DNA of 64,000 nucleotides from Symbioplanes lichenis (GTDB taxonomy: Bacteria; Actinomycetota; Actinomycetes; Mycobacteriales; Micromonosporaceae). Under the pieces are notes generated by a model, which was not told the DNA's origin, searched no databases, and saw nothing but the letters and a program-made list of their open reading frames with translations. A program made the position numbers and the translations under genes. The stretch covers positions 186,001 through 250,000 of the forward strand of contig NZ_JAUZQD010000008.1 of assembly GCF_030709675.1 (NCBI RefSeq). Direction: 5' to 3'. Below, one piece after another: positions 44,008-53,900 of this stretch; the first letter of the stretch is position 1, and each line of letters opens with the position of its first letter.

Positions 44008-47000
44008 GTGACGATCGGAGGCCCGGTGGCATTTCCGCACCCCCAGGGGCTTTATGACCCGGCCAACGAACGCGACGCCTGTGGCGTCGCGTTTGTGGCT
44101 GACCTCCATGGCCGGCGGTCGCACGATGTCGTCGCCAAGGGCCTGTCCGCGCTGATCCGCCTGGACCACCGCGGCGCGCGCGGCGCCGAGTACAACACCG
44201 GCGACGGCGCCGGCATCATGATCCAGGTCCCGGACGCCTTCCTGCGCGCCGTCGTGGATTTCGACCTTCCGGAGTACGGGTCGTACGCCACCGGGCACGT
44301 CTTCCTCCCGACCGACGAGGCCGACGCCGCCCGCGCGATCGCCGTGTTCGAGAAGTACGCGCTCGTCGAGGGGGCCGACATCCTCGGCTGGCGCGACGTG
44401 CCCGTGGACCCGTCCGGGCTGGGCGCCACCGCGGAAGCCGCCCGTCCGGTGATCAAGCAGGTGTTCCTCGCCGCGGACCGGCTGACCGGCGATCGCAAGA
44501 CGCTCAGCGGGCAGGAGCTCGACATCGTCGCGTTCTGCATCCGCAAGCAGGCCGAGCGGGAGACGCAGCAGCGCGGCATCGCGGCGTACTTCCCGTCGCT
44601 GTCGTCGCGCACGATGACGTTCAAGGGCATGCTCACCCCGGACCAGCTGCCGGAGTTCTTCCCCGATCTGACCGACGACCGGGTCGACAGCGCCATCGCG
44701 CTCGTGCACTCGCGCTTCTCGACGAACACGTTCCCGTCGTGGCCGCTCGCCCACCCGTACCGGTTCATCGCTCACAACGGTGAGATCAACACCATCCGCG
44801 GCAACAAGAACTGGATGGCGGCCCGCGAGGCGCTGCTGGCGTCGCCGAAGCTGCCGGGCAGCATCAAGCGGCTCTTCCCGATCTGCACGCCCGAGGCGTC
44901 GGACTCGGCGAACTTCGACGCCGTCCTGGAATTGCTGCACCTGTCGGGCCGCAGCCTGCCGCACGCCGTCCTGATGATGATCCCGGAGGCGTGGGAGAAC
45001 GACCTGGCCATGGACCCGGCCCGGCGCGCGTTCTACCGCTTCCACGCGAGCCTCATGGAGCCGTGGGACGGGCCGGCGTCGGTGGCGTTCACCGACGGCA
45101 CGATCATCGGCGCGGTGCTCGACCGCAACGGCCTGCGCCCGGGCCGCTGGTGGCACACCAGCGACGGCCTGGTCGTGCTCGGCTCCGAGGCGGGCGTGCT
45201 CGACATCGACCCGGCCACGGTGGTCGCGAAGGGCCGCCTGCAGCCGGGGCGCATGTTCCTGGTCGACACCGAGGCCGGCCGGATCGTGCACGACGACGAG
45301 ATCAAGGCCGAGCTGGCCGCCGCCGAGCCCTACGACGAGTGGCTGCACGCGGGCCTGCTCGAGCTCGACGACCTGCCGCCGCGCGAGCACGAGATCTACA
45401 CGCACGACTCGGTGCTGCGCCGCCAGCAGATCTTCGGCTACTCCGAGGAGGAGCTGAAGATCCTGGTCGCGCCGATGGCCCGTACGGGGGCGGAGCCGCT
45501 GGGGTCGATGGGCACCGACACGCCGATCTCGCCGCTGTCGACCCGGCCGCGGCTGCTGTTCGACTACTTCCATCAGCTCTTCGCCCAGGTCACCAACCCG
45601 CCGCTGGACGCCATCCGCGAGGAGCTGGTGACCAGCCTGTCGACGACCATCGGCCCCGAGGGCAACCTGCTCGACCCGGGCCCGGCGAGCTGCCGCCAGA
45701 TCGTGCTGCCCTACCCGATCCTCGACAACGACGAGCTGGCCAAGCTGCTCTCCATCGACGAGGACGGCGACCTGCCGGGCTTCAAGGCGGTGCGGGTCTC
45801 CGGGCTCTACCCGCTGCGCGACGGGGCCGAGGGCATCAAGGCCCGGCTCACCCAGATCTGCCGGCACGTGTCGGAGGCGATCGAGGACGGCGTCCGCATC
45901 CTGGTGCTCTCCGACCGGGACTCCAACGCCGACCTGGCCCCGATCCCGTCGCTGCTGCTGACCGCGGCGGTGCACCAGCATCTCGTACGCGAGCAGACCC
46001 GCACCCAGGTCGCGCTGGTGGTCGAGTCGGGGGACTGCCGGGAGGTGCACCACGCGGCCGTGCTCATCGGCTACGGTGCCGCCGCGGTCAACCCGTACCT
46101 GGCGTTCGAGAGCGTCGACGACCTCATCGCGACCGGCCCGCTGGCCGGCGTCGAGTCGAAGAAGGCGGTCCGCAACTACGTCAAGGCGCTCGGCAAGGGC
46201 GTCCTGAAGATCATGTCCAAGATGGGCATCTCGACCGTGTCGTCGTACTGCGGCGCGCAGGTCTTCGAGGCCGTCGGCCTGGACAACCAGCTGCTGCAGC
46301 GCTATTTCGCGGGCACGTCCGGGCGCATCGGCGGCTCCGGGCTGGCCGAGATCCACGCGGAGGTCGCGGCGCGGCACGCCAAGGCGTACCCGTCGAACCC
46401 GGCCGAGCGCAGCCACCGCCGCCTCGAGGTCGGCGGCGAGTACCAATGGCGCCGCGAGGGCGAGATCCACCTCTTCAACCCCGAGACGGTCTTCCTGCTG
46501 CAGCACGCCACGCGCAGCAAGCAGTACGACGTCTTCCAGCAGTACACGTCCAAGGTGGACGGGCTCGCGGCCGAGGCGGGTCACCTGCGCGGCCTCTTCA
46601 CGCTCAAGTCCGACCGGCCGGCCGTACCCCTGGAGGAGGTCGAGCCCGCGTCCGAGATCGTGAAGCGCTTCGCGACCGGCGCGATGTCCTACGGCTCGAT
46701 CTCCGCCGAGTCGCACGAGACGCTCGCGATCGCGATGAACAACCTCGGCGGCAAGTCGAACACCGGCGAGGGCGGCGAGGACGTCGAGCGTCTCTACGAC
46801 CCGGCGCGCCGCTCCAGCGTCAAGCAGATCGCGTCCGGCCGCTTCGGGGTGACGAGCGAATATCTCGTCAACGCCGACGACCTGCAGATCAAGATGGCGC
46901 AGGGCGCGAAGCCGGGCGAGGGCGGGCAGCTGCCGGGCAACAAGGTGTGGCCGTGGATCGCCAAGACCCGGCACGCCACCCCGGGTGTGGGGCTCATCTC

Positions 47001-48564
47001 GCCGCCGCCGCACCACGACATCTACTCCATCGAGGACCTGGCGCAGCTGGTCCACGACCTCAAGAGCGTCAACCCGCAGTCGCGCGTGCACGTCAAGCTG
47101 GTGTCCGAGATCGGCGTGGGCACGGTCGCCGCGGGCGTGGCGAAGCTCAAGGCCGACGTGATCCTCATTTCGGGCCATGACGGGGGTACGGGCGCCTCGC
47201 CGCTCAACTCGCTCAAGCACGCGGGCACGCCGTGGGAGCTGGGGCTGGCGGAGGCGCAGCAGACGCTGTTGCTGAACAAGCTGCGCGACCGGGTGACCGT
47301 ACAGGTGGACGGGCAGTTGAAGACGGGGCGGGACGTCCTCATCGCCGCTCTGCTCGGTGCGGAGGAGTTCGGCTTCGCGACCGCGCCGCTGATCGTGTCG
47401 GGCTGCATCATGATGCGCGTCTGCCACCTCGACACCTGTCCGGTGGGCATCGCCACGCAGAACCCGGTGCTGCGCGAGCGCTACAGCGGCAAGCCCGAGT
47501 TCGTGGAGAATTTCTTCCTCTTCATCGCCGAGGAGGTCCGCGGCTACCTGGCCGAGCTGGGCTTCCGCAGCATCGACGAGGCGATCGGGCACGCCGAGGT
47601 GCTCGACGTGGCGCCGGCGCTCGACCACTGGAAGGCCAAGGGCCTCGACCTCGGCCCGGTGCTCTTCGTGCCGGAGCTCGAGGAGGGCGCGTCCCGCCGC
47701 GGCGTCGTCGCCCAGGACCACGGCCTCGACAAGTCGCTGGACAACGAGCTCATCGCGCTCGCCCAGCCGGCCCTCACCGACGGCACGGAGGTCCGCGCCG
47801 AGGTGCGCGTCCGCAACGACCACCGCAGCGTCGGCGCGATGCTCGGCGGCGAGGTCACCCGGCGCTACGGCGGCAACGGGCTGCCCGACGACACGATCGC
47901 CTTCACCCTGCGGGGCACCGGCGGCCAGTCGTTCGGCGCGTTCCTGCCGCGCGGCGTGACGCTGCGGCTGATCGGCGACACCAACGACTATGTCGCCAAG
48001 GGCCTGTCCGGCGGCCGCATCGCGATCCGCCCCGACGAGCGCGCGCCGTTCGTCGCGGAGGAGAACACCATTGCCGGCAACACCATCCTGTACGGGGCCA
48101 CGGGCGGAGAGCTGTTCCTGCGCGGCCGGGCCGGGGAGCGGTTCGCGGTGCGCAACTCGGGTGCCGCCGCTGTCGTCGAGGGCATCGGCGACCACGGCTG
48201 CGAGTACATGACCGGTGGCACTGTGGTGGTGCTCGGCTCGATCGGGCGGAATTTCGCGGCCGGGATGAGCGGTGGGACCGCCTTCCTGCTGGATCTCGAC
48301 CCGGCCCGGATCAACCCGGAGCTGGTGGATCTCGCACCGCTCACCTCCGCGGAGGAGGAGATCTTGCGTCGCTTGATCTCCCGCCACCTGGAGGAAACGG
48401 GCTCCGCGGTGGCCGAAGCGCTGCTCGCGGACTGGCCGGCCGCTGTCTCCCGCTTCACCGCTGTGGTCCCGCGCGACTACAAGCGTGTCATGGAACTGAT
48501 CAAGACCGCCGAGGCTGCCGGTCGCGACGTCGACGAGGCTGTCATGGGGGTTGTCCGTGCCTGA
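44008..48564 (+). CDS. gltB: Glutamate synthase large subunit
   Basis: 1518 residues. The NADPH-type alpha subunit takes ammonia from glutamine to 2-oxoglutarate. The N-terminal Ntn glutaminase has nucleophile C25 (NERDACGVAFVADLHG) after a short propeptide. The FMN barrel includes GEGGEDVERLYDPARRS, GAKPGEGGQLPGNKVWPWIA and ISGHDGGTGASPLNSLKHAG. The 3Fe-4S cluster cysteines are in CIMMRVCHLDTCPVGIATQ. The C-terminal beta-helix is GxxGG-rich (GGTVVVLGSIGRNFAAGMSG). GTG 44008 has AGGA seven bases upstream; GTG 44026 behind GGAGG is an alternative. It overlaps gltD by 8 bp. Confidence 0.97.
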   Translation: MTIGGPVAFPHPQGLYDPANERDACGVAFVADLHGRRSHDVVAKGLSALIRLDHRGARGAEYNTGDGAGIMIQVPDAFLRAVVDFDLPEYGSYATGHVFLPTDEADAARAIAVFEKYALVEGADILGWRDVPVDPSGLGATAEAARPVIKQVFLAADRLTGDRKTLSGQELDIVAFCIRKQAERETQQRGIAAYFPSLSSRTMTFKGMLTPDQLPEFFPDLTDDRVDSAIALVHSRFSTNTFPSWPLAHPYRFIAHNGEINTIRGNKNWMAAREALLASPKLPGSIKRLFPICTPEASDSANFDAVLELLHLSGRSLPHAVLMMIPEAWENDLAMDPARRAFYRFHASLMEPWDGPASVAFTDGTIIGAVLDRNGLRPGRWWHTSDGLVVLGSEAGVLDIDPATVVAKGRLQPGRMFLVDTEAGRIVHDDEIKAELAAAEPYDEWLHAGLLELDDLPPREHEIYTHDSVLRRQQIFGYSEEELKILVAPMARTGAEPLGSMGTDTPISPLSTRPRLLFDYFHQLFAQVTNPPLDAIREELVTSLSTTIGPEGNLLDPGPASCRQIVLPYPILDNDELAKLLSIDEDGDLPGFKAVRVSGLYPLRDGAEGIKARLTQICRHVSEAIEDGVRILVLSDRDSNADLAPIPSLLLTAAVHQHLVREQTRTQVALVVESGDCREVHHAAVLIGYGAAAVNPYLAFESVDDLIATGPLAGVESKKAVRNYVKALGKGVLKIMSKMGISTVSSYCGAQVFEAVGLDNQLLQRYFAGTSGRIGGSGLAEIHAEVAARHAKAYPSNPAERSHRRLEVGGEYQWRREGEIHLFNPETVFLLQHATRSKQYDVFQQYTSKVDGLAAEAGHLRGLFTLKSDRPAVPLEEVEPASEIVKRFATGAMSYGSISAESHETLAIAMNNLGGKSNTGEGGEDVERLYDPARRSSVKQIASGRFGVTSEYLVNADDLQIKMAQGAKPGEGGQLPGNKVWPWIAKTRHATPGVGLISPPPHHDIYSIEDLAQLVHDLKSVNPQSRVHVKLVSEIGVGTVAAGVAKLKADVILISGHDGGTGASPLNSLKHAGTPWELGLAEAQQTLLLNKLRDRVTVQVDGQLKTGRDVLIAALLGAEEFGFATAPLIVSGCIMMRVCHLDTCPVGIATQNPVLRERYSGKPEFVENFFLFIAEEVRGYLAELGFRSIDEAIGHAEVLDVAPALDHWKAKGLDLGPVLFVPELEEGASRRGVVAQDHGLDKSLDNELIALAQPALTDGTEVRAEVRVRNDHRSVGAMLGGEVTRRYGGNGLPDDTIAFTLRGTGGQSFGAFLPRGVTLRLIGDTNDYVAKGLSGGRIAIRPDERAPFVAEENTIAGNTILYGATGGELFLRGRAGERFAVRNSGAAAVVEGIGDHGCEYMTGGTVVVLGSIGRNFAAGMSGGTAFLLDLDPARINPELVDLAPLTSAEEEILRRLISRHLEETGSAVAEALLADWPAAVSRFTAVVPRDYKRVMELIKTAEAAGRDVDEAVMGVVRA

Positions 48565-50032
48565 CCCGAACGGTTTCCTGCGCTACGAGCGCCAGCTGCC
48601 CAAGCGCCGGCCCGTGCCGGTGCGCATCAAGGACTGGCGCGAGGTCTATCCGCCCGCGGGCGAGGAGCTCATCCGCGAGCAGGCGACGCGCTGCATGGAC
48701 TGCGGCATCCCGTTCTGCCACGAGGGCTGCCCGCTCGGCAACCGCATCCCGGACTGGAACGACCTGGTGCGTACGGGCACCTGGGCGTCCGCCGCGGAGA
48801 GCCTGCACGCGACCAACAACTTCCCGGAGTTCACCGGGCGGCTGTGCCCCGCGCCCTGCGAGGCGGCCTGCGTCCTCGGCATCGCCGACGACCCGGTCAC
48901 CATCAAGCAGGTCGAGGTGGAGATCGCCAACCACGCCTTCGACCACGGGTACGTGCAACCGCAGATCGCCCCGACCCGCTCCGGCAAGTCGGTCGCCGTC
49001 GTCGGCTCGGGGCCGGCCGGTCTCGCCGCCGCCCAGCAGCTGGCCCGGGCCGGCCACGACGTGACGGTCTTCGAGCGCGACGACCGGATCGGTGGCCTGC
49101 TGCGCTACGGCATCCCGGACTTCAAGCTGGAGAAGGAGCGCATCGACGACCGCCTGGCCCAGATGTCGGCCGAGGGCGTCGTCTTCCGCGCCGGCGTGAA
49201 CGTGGGCGTCGACATCACCGCGGCCGAGTTGCGGGCCCAGTTCGACGCCGTGCTGCTGGCGTGCGGCGCCCTCGCCGGTCGGGACACCGCTTCGACGCCG
49301 GGCCGTGCGCTGAACGGCGTACACCTGGCGATGGAGCACCTCGTCCCGGCCAACCGGGTCGTGGCCAAGCTCGAGCCCTTCGCCTCGATCGACGCCGCCG
49401 GCAAGGACGTGGTCATCATCGGCGGCGGCGACACCGGCGCCGACTGCCTCGGCGTCGCCCACCGCCAGGGCGCCCGGAACGTCATCCAGCTCGACCAGTA
49501 CCCGCTGCCCCCGGACACCCGCGCCGCGGCCCTGCACCCGTGGCCGACCTGGCCGGTCATCCTCCGCAACTACCCGGCCCACGAGGAGGGCGGCGACCGC
49601 GTCTTCGGCGTCGCCGTCCAGGAGTTCGTCGACGACGGCGACGGCAACGTGGCCGCCGTCCGCATCGCCGACGTCGTGGTCGAACGCATCGACGGCGTCC
49701 GCACGGTCACCGTCACCGAGGGCTCCCAGCGCGACCTGCCGGCCCAGCTCGTCCTGCTGGCCATCGGCTTCGAGGGCACCGAGGACCAGCCCTTCCTGGC
49801 CGACCTCGGCGTCACCCGCACCAAGCGCGGCGCGGTCGACACCGACTCCGGCTGGCAGGCCGCCCCCGGCGTCTTCATCGCGGGCGACATGCACAAGGGC
49901 GCCTCGCTGATCGTGTGGGCCATCGCCGAGGGCCGCTCCGCCGCGTCGGCGATCCACGCGTATCTGGGCGGCGCGGGCGAGCTGCCGGCGCCCGTACGCC
50001 CGTCGTCCCAGCCCCTCGCCGCGACCCGCTAG
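48557..50032 (+). CDS. gltD: Glutamate synthase small subunit
   Basis: 491 residues. The beta subunit passes electrons from NADPH through FAD and 4Fe-4S clusters to GltB. The N-terminal cluster ligands are RCMDCGIPFCHEGCPLGNRI and RLCPAPCEAACVLG. The FAD fold is VAVVGSGPAGLAAAQQLARA, the NADPH fold is DVVIIGGGDTGADCLGVAHR, and the FAD end motif is GVFIAGDMHKGASLIVWAI. The GTG at 48557 lies inside the gltB 3' end; TTG at 48551 is a weaker alternative. Confidence 0.96.
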   Translation: MPDPNGFLRYERQLPKRRPVPVRIKDWREVYPPAGEELIREQATRCMDCGIPFCHEGCPLGNRIPDWNDLVRTGTWASAAESLHATNNFPEFTGRLCPAPCEAACVLGIADDPVTIKQVEVEIANHAFDHGYVQPQIAPTRSGKSVAVVGSGPAGLAAAQQLARAGHDVTVFERDDRIGGLLRYGIPDFKLEKERIDDRLAQMSAEGVVFRAGVNVGVDITAAELRAQFDAVLLACGALAGRDTASTPGRALNGVHLAMEHLVPANRVVAKLEPFASIDAAGKDVVIIGGGDTGADCLGVAHRQGARNVIQLDQYPLPPDTRAAALHPWPTWPVILRNYPAHEEGGDRVFGVAVQEFVDDGDGNVAAVRIADVVVERIDGVRTVTVTEGSQRDLPAQLVLLAIGFEGTEDQPFLADLGVTRTKRGAVDTDSGWQAAPGVFIAGDMHKGASLIVWAIAEGRSAASAIHAYLGGAGELPAPVRPSSQPLAATR

Positions 50033-50047
50033 CCGCTGTCCTTTGTC

Positions 50048-50075
50048 GGGTCCGGCGCTTTATGCGCGCCGGGCC
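50048..50075. terminator. Imperfect hairpin at the gltD/NUDIX convergent junction
   Basis: GGGTCCGGCGC and GCGCGCCGGGCCC can pair with small mismatches around TTTAT. The 3' side overlaps the last codons of the NUDIX gene. Possible bidirectional terminator. Confidence 0.45.
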
Positions 50076-50473
50076 CGCAGCGTGGCCTCACTGGCCAGGG
50101 ACAGCGGCTGCGGCAGTTCGTCCTCGCCGAACCAGCCGATCGCGGTGCACTTGCCGGGCTCCCGGATCTCCGGTGTGCCGCCCTCGTGGCGAGCCAGGAA
50201 CGACACCGACACCCAGTGCTGCCCCTCGGTCATGTGATCGTCCACACCGAGCAGCCGCTCGACGGTGACGTCCATGCCGTACTCCTCGCGCATCTCCCGC
50301 CGTACGGCGGCTTCGAGGGTCTCTCCGAACTCGACGGTCCCGCCGGGGAACTCCCAGCAGCCGCTCTCGTTCCGCGCTTCCGGCCCCCTCAGGGCGAGAA
50401 AGACTTCCTGCCGGCCGTTGAGCACGTAGGCGCCCACCCCCACGCCGACGTGGTCGCGCCCGGGCTCACTCAC
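50060..50473 (-). CDS. NUDIX hydrolase (MutT/NUDT15-like)
   Basis: 137 residues. The Nudix box is GGTVEFGETLEAAVRREMRE then EYGM (about residues 43-66). The preceding CWEFPGG and following LLGVDDHMTEGQHWVSVSF match the group containing NUDT15-like nucleotide-pool enzymes. The substrate is not certain. It follows the membrane protein gene by 4 bp on the same strand, so it may be the third gene of the HD/HSP90 operon rather than an independent unit. Confidence 0.9.
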   Translation of the reverse strand: MSEPGRDHVGVGVGAYVLNGRQEVFLALRGPEARNESGCWEFPGGTVEFGETLEAAVRREMREEYGMDVTVERLLGVDDHMTEGQHWVSVSFLARHEGGTPEIREPGKCTAIGWFGEDELPQPLSLASEATLRARRA

Positions 50474-50477
50474 CGGC

Positions 50478-50948
50478 TCAGCCTATCGCCGGAATGATCA
50501 CCAGGCCCGCCGCGAGCCACATGAACGAGATCGACAACAGAATGAACAGGCCGATCCACGTCTCGTACCACCGCCAGATGTTCCCCACCTCGGGCGGCTT
50601 CCGGAAGTCCTTGCGCACCGCCGTCCCGGTGAACTCGCACTCCTCCTTCCGGTAGTCCCACCACGTGAACATCCCCATCACGATGAGAATCAGCGTGAAG
50701 AGCGCCACGAACGTCACCAGCAGAAGAATCGCCACAACCCCGATCCGTGCCGTGCCCGGCCGGATGCCCCAGTCCTCGTACCGCACGAAAAGCGCGAGCG
50801 CCGCCCCCACCAGCACCGTCGCCAAGGTCTGATAGATGGCCAGGAAGCGGTAGACATTTTCGTTGACGGTGTGCAGCTGCTGCAGGATGTACTTGTACCG
50901 CTCCACCTCAAAAGCAGTCACCTTGTCCACCGGCGCCGGATTAGTCAC
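50478..50948 (-). CDS. Three-helix membrane protein partner of the HD/HSP90-type ATPase
   Basis: 156 residues. A helical N-terminus (FEVERYKYILQQLHTVNENV) is followed by three hydrophobic segments at about 35-57, 66-92 and 127-153 (YQTLATVLVGAALALFV, IGVVAILLLVTFVALFTLIL, GLFILLSISFMWLAAGLVII). A charged loop FTWWDYRKEECEF lies between helices 2 and 3. I do not recognise a named family. The GTG start overlaps the end of the large gene by 8 bp (GTGACTAA), so the two products are made together. Small membrane proteins are common effectors in bacterial conflict systems, and I infer that role here. A hand count of one 60-base line (50641-50700) gives 55% G+C, well below the backbone. Confidence 0.75.
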   Translation of the reverse strand: MTNPAPVDKVTAFEVERYKYILQQLHTVNENVYRFLAIYQTLATVLVGAALALFVRYEDWGIRPGTARIGVVAILLLVTFVALFTLILIVMGMFTWWDYRKEECEFTGTAVRKDFRKPPEVGNIWRWYETWIGLFILLSISFMWLAAGLVIIPAIG

Positions 50949-53900
50949 GGGACCACCACCATCCGTTCTCGTCCGTGTACACGTACGCTTCGGGTGGGGG
51001 AGCGGGAATATCTGTGCAACTGCGGGCCACCTGCTCGAGGGCGTCGTTCACGTCGTCGACAGCAAGTCTCCACGGGGCGTCCGGGACCAGTAGCCGGAAG
51101 GCCAGCGGGAAGTCGCGTGCCAGCGCCGCGGCGTGCCGAGAGATCCACTGCACCAGCGGGTGTGTGGCGTTCAGGATGGAGTCCGCCTGGGCCAGACCCG
51201 CAGGGCCTCGAAAGGGAACCGCGTACAACGGGGGCAGCAGGTCGGAGATCTGGTCCGCGGCGGTGTGGGCGACGGCGACCAGGCGCCCGGATCCGCGAGT
51301 CGCGGCAGGCTCGTACACGATCGGCACGAAGAAGGCGAGCAGTGCCGCGGCGAGACCGCCGTAGAAGGATTGTTTCCCGGGCAGGTAAGCAAGGGCGGAG
51401 CCGCCGACCGGCGGCTGCTCTCCCTGCGCCACCGCCGCCAGCAGCGCGTTCACGCTCACCATGCCGTTCGGTGTGGGAATGACGTCCTCGTCGTTCCATC
51501 GGCCGCCGGTCAGCAGGGCATCGCTCCGGAGTTCGGCAACGGAGAAGGGGTGCGCGGACCCGTTGCCGAACAGGTCCAGCCGGAGCAGATGCCGCAAAGC
51601 GCCGGATGGCGCGGTTGAACCGCGCAACGCCATATGTATGGCCAGATGCGCCGCCGACTGCACCGGGAAAGAAACGGCTCGTACCGCTTCCCGGGAGATG
51701 GTGAGCTCCGGACGCAGTGCGCCGCCCAGTAACACGATGCCCCCCAGAACAGCTTCCCGCTCGACAACGCTGTTGAACAGTGGGCCGGCAGGCGGCCCCA
51801 CGGGCAGGACGACGCCGTGGTGGGCCCATCGGGTCGGCGGCTCATGACGAAAGAGGGATGACAAGGACGGATGGCCAACTTCCCGATAACTGACAGGGAA
51901 GGGCGTTTGCAGGCTGTGGCGGTCCAGAGCGTCCCAAATGAACACCGGCGCTTCCGCCAGCGCAACAGCCCGTTCGGTCTCGGTTCCCCCGGGCATGGGT
52001 GGCAAGGGCAGCCCGGCGAAGGGTGCGAGCGCGTCCAGGAAGGAAGCGAATGTGGCTTGATCGACGTATCGGTCTACGGTGATTTCGACGTCCGGTTGTT
52101 CACTGTACCGAGCAGTTCTGATCCGGCATGTGACTTCCGTGACGGCGTCTGTGGGTCGGCCTGCCAGTCCGGCCGGCTTCTTCGGCCAGCCGGCCAGAAG
52201 ATCTGAAGCGGTACCGTCGGCGCTGGACGCAGGGAGGGCCAGCAGAGCGATCAGCCGGCCTCCTACGCCGGTCACCGATGTCGTGCGGTCCAGATCGATC
52301 GGCACGGTCACGACGTCGAAGCTTCCGATGAAGGGCAAAGCGCCGATTCTCGACTCGCGATCGGCGGTGTCTATCCGGGCGACATGCGGTTCAGGCCGCC
52401 ACACATCATCCAGCGTGGCGGAGTGCCGGCGGCCGGCCGCCTCTCCGTTGACCGTGACAGAGATGGGCGGCGACAACAGAAGGTCCTCGACCTTCGCGGC
52501 GATCCCGGCAGTGCGGATGCCCGTACGGCGCGGGTCGATGCGTACGGCGATGCTGGTGCCCGCGTGCCGGCGGAATCCCCGGTCGCCGCGTGGGCCGGCG
52601 GGCATGTCGTCCGGTCCCTGGCCTGCCCGGCGCAGGACGAAGAAGTCACGATCGCGGCGCAGTGACAACCGCAGCGCGGTGCCCGTCTCCGGTTCGTCAC
52701 CGCCGCGGACCAGATGGCGGGTCGACACCTCGATCCGGTCCCCGGCCAGGAAACAGGACAGCACTCCGATGCCGAAGCGGCTGATCGGCACGAACGCCTT
52801 CTCCTGCTGCCGGCGGACCAGCTGGGCCTCGAACTCGGCCGACTTGTAGTACGACCGGCCCACGCGCAGGAAGTAATCCCGCAGCAGCCGTTCATCCATT
52901 CCCAGGCCGTTGTCGTCGATGCGGACCCACGTGAAGCCGTCACCGTCCTCCCAGCTCGTCACCGCCACATGCGGGTGCGGGAAGGAGCCGTGGATCCGCT
53001 CGCGGGCCAGCACGGTGTCGATGGCGTTCTGCAGCAATTCCCGCAGGAACGCGTACTGGTCGTCGTAGAGTTCTTCGCCGGTGAACAGCTCCAGCACCGA
53101 GGCGCGGTCGAGTTCGAAGCGGAAGTCGCCGTACGTGTACCCCTTGCTCTCCACCTGGCGGACGTCGATGTCGCCGGGCAGCGGCAGGTCGCGCAGCCCG
53201 GCCCGGCACTGGTCCCGGATGGGCCGGCACTGTTGCAGCTCGGTCCGGGCCATCCCCAGAAAGGACCGGATGGCATGCTCGACTGCGGGATCACGGGGGT
53301 TCGCCGCATATCCGATCTGATAGATCGACGGCCACGAAGCCGGATCCTCGCGCGGGAACAGGAAACCGCGGCTGTGCATCTGCTGATGCCAGTGTTCCGC
53401 GCTCTCGGCGGCGGTGGCGTAGCCCGGCCGGGCCAGGCCGAGGTAGTCGTAGATGATCCGCGGGGCGCGGCTGCGGCCGAAGTCCATGAGGTCCGCGAGC
53501 CGGAGCAGCATCGCGCAGAAGCGGAGGTCCGCGACGCCCAGGAACTCGTCGAAGTCCCCGGTCCGCAGGACGTCCGCCGACTCGTTGTGGCTGCGGCACA
53601 CCCTGTCCAGAGCGCTGACCAGCGACATCCCGTCCCAGGCGAGCAGCTGCGGCTGGGCGAGCTCCAGCCGGTCGAGGTGCTCACGCACCCGGACGGCGTG
53701 CCGCTCGCGGCAGTACCTCTCGAGAACAGCCGCCGGTACCGCTCCGCCGTGCCGGTGCACCGCCAGATAGGCGTCCGGCTCGCGGCGCAGGAACCGGCTG
53801 AACTCCTCGTCCCCGGGAACGCGCGCCCGGTCCTCGGCCGAGTAGACCATCCCGATGTCGTGGAAGTACGCCGACAGAATCAGCAGCGCCGCCTCCAGCG

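Noticed and set aside
43957..48387. Very long minus-strand open frame antisense to gltB
   Set aside because: A shadow frame caused by high third-position G+C; its translation is Arg/Asp/His/Gly-rich and matches no fold, while the plus strand is a complete GltB.
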